DNA from: Saprospiraceae bacterium
GTDB taxonomy: Bacteria > Bacteroidota > Bacteroidia > Chitinophagales > Saprospiraceae
NCBI GenBank assembly: GCA_021739645.1
Contig: JAIPBL010000074.1
Coordinates: 1-32,311 of the forward strand
Length of the DNA stretch: 32,311 bases
Reading direction: 5' to 3'
Positions 29,398 through 32,311 of the stretch are shown piece after piece; position 1 is the stretch's first letter; every line of letters begins with the position of its first letter. A model generated the notes under the pieces. That model was not told the DNA's origin. It did no database searches and was given only the letters and a program-made list of their open reading frames with translations. The position numbers and the translations under genes are program-made.

Positions 29398-32160
29398 TCA
29401 ATGCAGTACGACAAACCGGACTGGGCCTTCCTTCTTGTTGGAAGGATATAGAAAATAAACCCCTTCTGCCAATTGGCTGGTATCCAGCTTTAATTGGGTC
29501 TGCGTAGGGGATAGACCATAAACACGCACTACTCTTCCGTAGGCATCCAGCAAGGCCAAGTCGGTTAGACCATGCTCTTTTGGCAGTTCCACCCTTGCTG
29601 ATTCGTCGGCAGGAATAGGTGCTATCCTGAGGCTTGAAGGTAGTGATGTCATACCCCCATGTGAAAGGCTGCTACGCTCCTCGACACATTCGTCCTCGTA
29701 TTCCACATACTCCAAGCTGTGCTCTGCCAGCAATGCCCTTGCAATGTACACGCCTTCGCCACCTTCACCAACACATTGCAAGGCTATTTCTGCCAAATCC
29801 GTGCTATCTTCTTCGGAAAAGCCCCCAAATTCAGGGTCAAGTCTATACAGCAGCAAAGCATTGATTGCCTTCAGGTTCTCCCCAGAAGTGGTGGTCTGGG
29901 TGCCGATACTGTTGTTCACACTCAGCATATCGTCCAGCATAGTATCAATAATTGCCTGCTTATCCATCACCAAAATTGAAAAAGTGTCCAATTTTTGGTC
30001 CATTAATAGCTTAACGGCTACAAAATCAGCTACAAGGGCTGAGTCAATTATCAGCATGTTGGTGGATGTGTCCTTTACCCACCAGACCACACTATCCAAT
30101 TCATTTCCCAAACTGTCAAGGATTTGGCTTAGGCTGTCAATTTCAAGGTTTAGCAGGTCGGATTGGCCAACGGCTACATCCGTGAATGTCGCAGCGTCCC
30201 TGTAGCGATTTTCAAATTCGATGAATTTGGCAAAATCAGTGCTGGAGAGGCTGTCATGATACCATGTATAGAAATCCCCCGTAAGGGTAGTAAGTGCAGA
30301 CAAGTCCTCCAAGTGGCGGTAGAGTTTCAATTTGGTATCGAATGCCACCTCATCCCCAAAAACAGTATCTATCCGAATGTTCAGCAGATTGATATCGGTT
30401 TGGGCAGCATTTTCAAGTACTTCCTGTTTAGTCAGATATTCATTGCATTCATATTGGTCAACACCTGCTGATTTCTTGATAAACCAAGGGTGGGTGAAGC
30501 TAGTTGGCAAGAAGTACGGATAATGTGATTCCCCTTGGTAGTTTTCGGGATAAGAGCCTGAACTATACCTGTATCTCCCAATGCGGTATTGGCTTTGTAC
30601 AGCAATGTAATCAGGAGCAAAATGCTTTGCCTTTGGAGTTAACGCCAAGCTTTCATCGAAGATATTTCCAGCAAGTTCTTGTGGCTGGGTGCTTGCATTT
30701 GAGTTTAAATCACTGCCGTACATTAAGTTGTAAGTTCCATAGGCTCCAGAGAAATCGTTTATTCTAATAATGCTGCCCGCACAGGTATTCATTACCGACA
30801 TGGCAGTGCTTGCCCCTTTCATGGTATTGCAGTATATAGTGGCATCCGTTCCAGAAATTGCCAGGTTGTTTTTTGTGCTAAAAGGAGCTTCCATTATGTT
30901 GCTGATTACCGTATTATTCAGTCCTCCAGTGATATAGATATTATAGGAAGGGGACGTAAAATCGGTTTCATTATTGAATATATTGGCATACCTAACATCG
31001 CCTAAAAAGATGTTCCTGTTGATATAGCTTACAGATGGCATATTGCTGGGTGGGGTAGCACCTGACCTTAAGGCTGTATTACCCCCAATGTTCCAATTAT
31101 GGTTTCCGGAGCCAATACCCGCCAACCAAACATTATGACTGACAGCATTTAAGTTGTTGAACAGGATGTCAGCTTTTGAAGGAAGTACGGAGCCCCAGAT
31201 ATTGTGCACACATTGATACATGCTTGAATTTTCCACCTTCGTATATTGGTTCGCCATATTTGTTAGCCTGTTTATGCCTGTGTTCCAATTAATAAACACA
31301 CTATTTGTAACCCGAAGATTATTGGTGCCTTTGGTGAATATTCCGATTCCTTTACCACCGTTTCCAGTGCAAATCATATTGTCAAGTATTACGCTGCTAT
31401 TAGACTCGTTTACCCTAATCCCGTTACCACAATCTTGAATAGCAAGACCCATAGCCACTAAATTGGTGCCTTCCAAGTAAATACCATATTTTTCCATATT
31501 GTTGATGATTAAATAAGGTAGCCCAGTAGCCATGGTCAGATTGAGGTCTGAAGTATTTTCGAGATGGATGCCCTCATCGCAATATTCAAAAAACGAAATA
31601 GAATTGCCCCATGGGCTATTCAAGCCTGTAAAGCTAATCTCCTTAAAGTCAGGCCCAGTGGCTGCGAGACCCTTCACGCAATATCTTATCTCAGAATCCA
31701 CAAAATTGAAGGAGGTTCTATTTTCCATTTTGACCCCGACAGTAGCTCCTCTTAGCATTGTGCGTTTTCCAAAATCAAGCTTGCCCCCATTTGGAACTGA
31801 AAGTGTGCTAGGCAACAGTTCAATTCCTTCCCAACCATAATCACACTCATGAATGTTTTCCCATGAGGTGTGCAGTGTGTACCCTTCCTTCACCTTAATT
31901 TTTGAACCTGGCAACATAATGAGGTCACTTGCACGACCATCAGAATTAGGATAGTTGGAGGTAAACCAATAATTCTGGTCAATAACCAATGTTCCATTAA
32001 CTGCAATCCTTTGAGGGTTTCCATCAGATTGATTTGGGGCAAGCAAAGGTCCACTGCCGCCAGTTAATGAACTTAATAAGGTGGGCTGACCATAGGTACC
32101 AATAGGTTCAATGTCATCAACTTTGAATGTCGTGGTGGAAAATGTAACAGTAGGGCTCAA
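29398..32160 (-). CDS. Right-handed beta-helix T9SS protein, N-terminus disrupted
   Basis: About 920 residues. The first 430 are parallel beta-helix repeats rich in Asn and Gly (GIHLENTSDLNLTM, GIYLEGTNLVAMG, GIRVNESNSSVILDN, RVTNSVFINWNTGINR). A helical, Leu/Asp-rich middle follows (LLNLEIDSLSQILDSLGNELDS). The end is a T9SS sorting domain (RIAPIPADESARVELP, LALLDAYGRVVRVYGL, LAEGVYFLYP). No proper start exists: the frame opens right after a TAG at 32200-32202 with residues EVIFAQTLRLYFDLSP, where FAQ looks like the end of a signal peptide. The listed start is a TTG at 32160. The signal sequence seems to have been cut off by the element at the right edge, so secretion is doubtful. Confidence 0.75.
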   Translation of the reverse strand: MSPTVTFSTTTFKVDDIEPIGTYGQPTLLSSLTGGSGPLLAPNQSDGNPQRIAVNGTLVIDQNYWFTSNYPNSDGRASDLIMLPGSKIKVKEGYTLHTSWENIHECDYGWEGIELLPSTLSVPNGGKLDFGKRTMLRGATVGVKMENRTSFNFVDSEIRYCVKGLAATGPDFKEISFTGLNSPWGNSISFFEYCDEGIHLENTSDLNLTMATGLPYLIINNMEKYGIYLEGTNLVAMGLAIQDCGNGIRVNESNSSVILDNMICTGNGGKGIGIFTKGTNNLRVTNSVFINWNTGINRLTNMANQYTKVENSSMYQCVHNIWGSVLPSKADILFNNLNAVSHNVWLAGIGSGNHNWNIGGNTALRSGATPPSNMPSVSYINRNIFLGDVRYANIFNNETDFTSPSYNIYITGGLNNTVISNIMEAPFSTKNNLAISGTDATIYCNTMKGASTAMSVMNTCAGSIIRINDFSGAYGTYNLMYGSDLNSNASTQPQELAGNIFDESLALTPKAKHFAPDYIAVQSQYRIGRYRYSSGSYPENYQGESHYPYFLPTSFTHPWFIKKSAGVDQYECNEYLTKQEVLENAAQTDINLLNIRIDTVFGDEVAFDTKLKLYRHLEDLSALTTLTGDFYTWYHDSLSSTDFAKFIEFENRYRDAATFTDVAVGQSDLLNLEIDSLSQILDSLGNELDSVVWWVKDTSTNMLIIDSALVADFVAVKLLMDQKLDTFSILVMDKQAIIDTMLDDMLSVNNSIGTQTTTSGENLKAINALLLYRLDPEFGGFSEEDSTDLAEIALQCVGEGGEGVYIARALLAEHSLEYVEYEDECVEERSSLSHGGMTSLPSSLRIAPIPADESARVELPKEHGLTDLALLDAYGRVVRVYGLSPTQTQLKLDTSQLAEGVYFLYPSNKKEGPVRFVVLH

Positions 32161-32199
32161 ATCAAAATAAAGCCTTAGGGTTTGCGCAAAAATAACTTC

Positions 32200-32310
32200 C
32201 TACTTATATTTTTGATTTGGGGCGATACTATAGTTCCATTCCCCATGAAATTTAGCTTCTGTCAAATTCACCTTTTCAAGCGCTTCGTCCGACACTACAA
32301 TTCCTTTTAT
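32200..32310 (-). CDS. C-terminus of a probable ISAzo13-type transposase (partial)
   Basis: On the minus strand the frame enters from the right edge as IKGIVVSDEALEKVNLTEAK, then FHGEWNYSIAPNQKYK, and stops at TAG 32200-32202. The ending FHGEWNY(S/T)I is what I recall from ISAzo13/Rhodopirellula-type DDE transposases. Only 36 residues are visible, so the assignment is tentative. It is in the same frame as the beta-helix gene and directly upstream of it. The roughly 40 bases between the stop and the first beta-helix residues would then contain the end of the element. Confidence 0.55.
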   Translation of the reverse strand: MKGIVVSDEALEKVNLTEAKFHGEWNYSIAPNQKYK

Positions 32311-32311
32311 G

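Overview
The window comes from a member of the Bacteroidota, most likely a Saprospirales-type organism. The evidence is the fused LpxC-FabZ protein, two proteins with type IX secretion (T9SS) C-terminal sorting domains, repeated Bacteroidota-type -7 promoter boxes (TAnnTTTG) upstream of genes, and weak or absent Shine-Dalgarno sequences. Several genes start at TTG (dnaG, the DEAD-box helicase, the HemC-like gene). The assignment rests on these features only; there is no rRNA or tRNA here.

Layout. 1-4482: end of an unknown gene, a PD40 (TolB-like) lipoprotein, then uvrD/pcrA and an SDR gene overlapping by 4 bp on the minus strand. 4474-6077: an accessory patch with a Uma2 nuclease-like gene between two 50-bp direct repeats, followed by decayed remnants of ssb, an IS30 transposase and a GNAT gene. 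6078-9768: GNAT acetyltransferase, an unusual cytoplasmic trypsin-like protease with zinc ribbon and YbjN-like tail, a DUF423 membrane protein with a (AGC)11 tail, and an FGGY sugar kinase. 9812-14225: RNA and DNA housekeeping genes on the minus strand (RsuA/RluB-type pseudouridine synthase, DEAD-box RNA helicase, dnaB). 14647-16617: deoC, a SPOR protein and dapD on the plus strand. 16618-17667: about 1 kb without an obvious gene, holding a strong terminator and three copies of a structured repeat. 17668-19641: dnaG. 19671-25615: a minus-strand block with lpxD, lpxC-fabZ and lpxA (lipid A synthesis), then PepSY, FkbM methyltransferase and DUF4174 genes. 25727-27753: a HemC paralog lacking its catalytic residues, a frameshifted two-gene cassette, and a truncated second copy of the HemC-like 3' end. 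27804-32311: two large T9SS cargo proteins and, at the edge, the tail of a probable ISAzo13-type transposase that seems to have cut off the start of the second cargo gene.

Two patterns cut across the gene map. First, many intergenic gaps are filled by islands of one short word (7-12 bases), repeated imperfectly and often followed by its reverse complement. At least seven of these islands begin at or inside the stop codon of the preceding gene, and each uses its own word. Second, the dapD-dnaG gap holds three copies of a hairpin followed by a nearly invariant 22-base block. The stem sequences differ between copies but pairing is kept, which suggests a structured RNA or terminator family that I do not recognise.

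The core genes serve replication (dnaB, dnaG, uvrD), outer membrane lipid A (lpxA, lpxC-fabZ, lpxD), lysine/peptidoglycan precursor synthesis (dapD) and translation or RNA folding (pseudouridine synthase, DEAD-box). The accessory material sits between them at 4.5-6.1 kb, 16.6-17.6 kb and 25.6-27.8 kb, and at the right edge.
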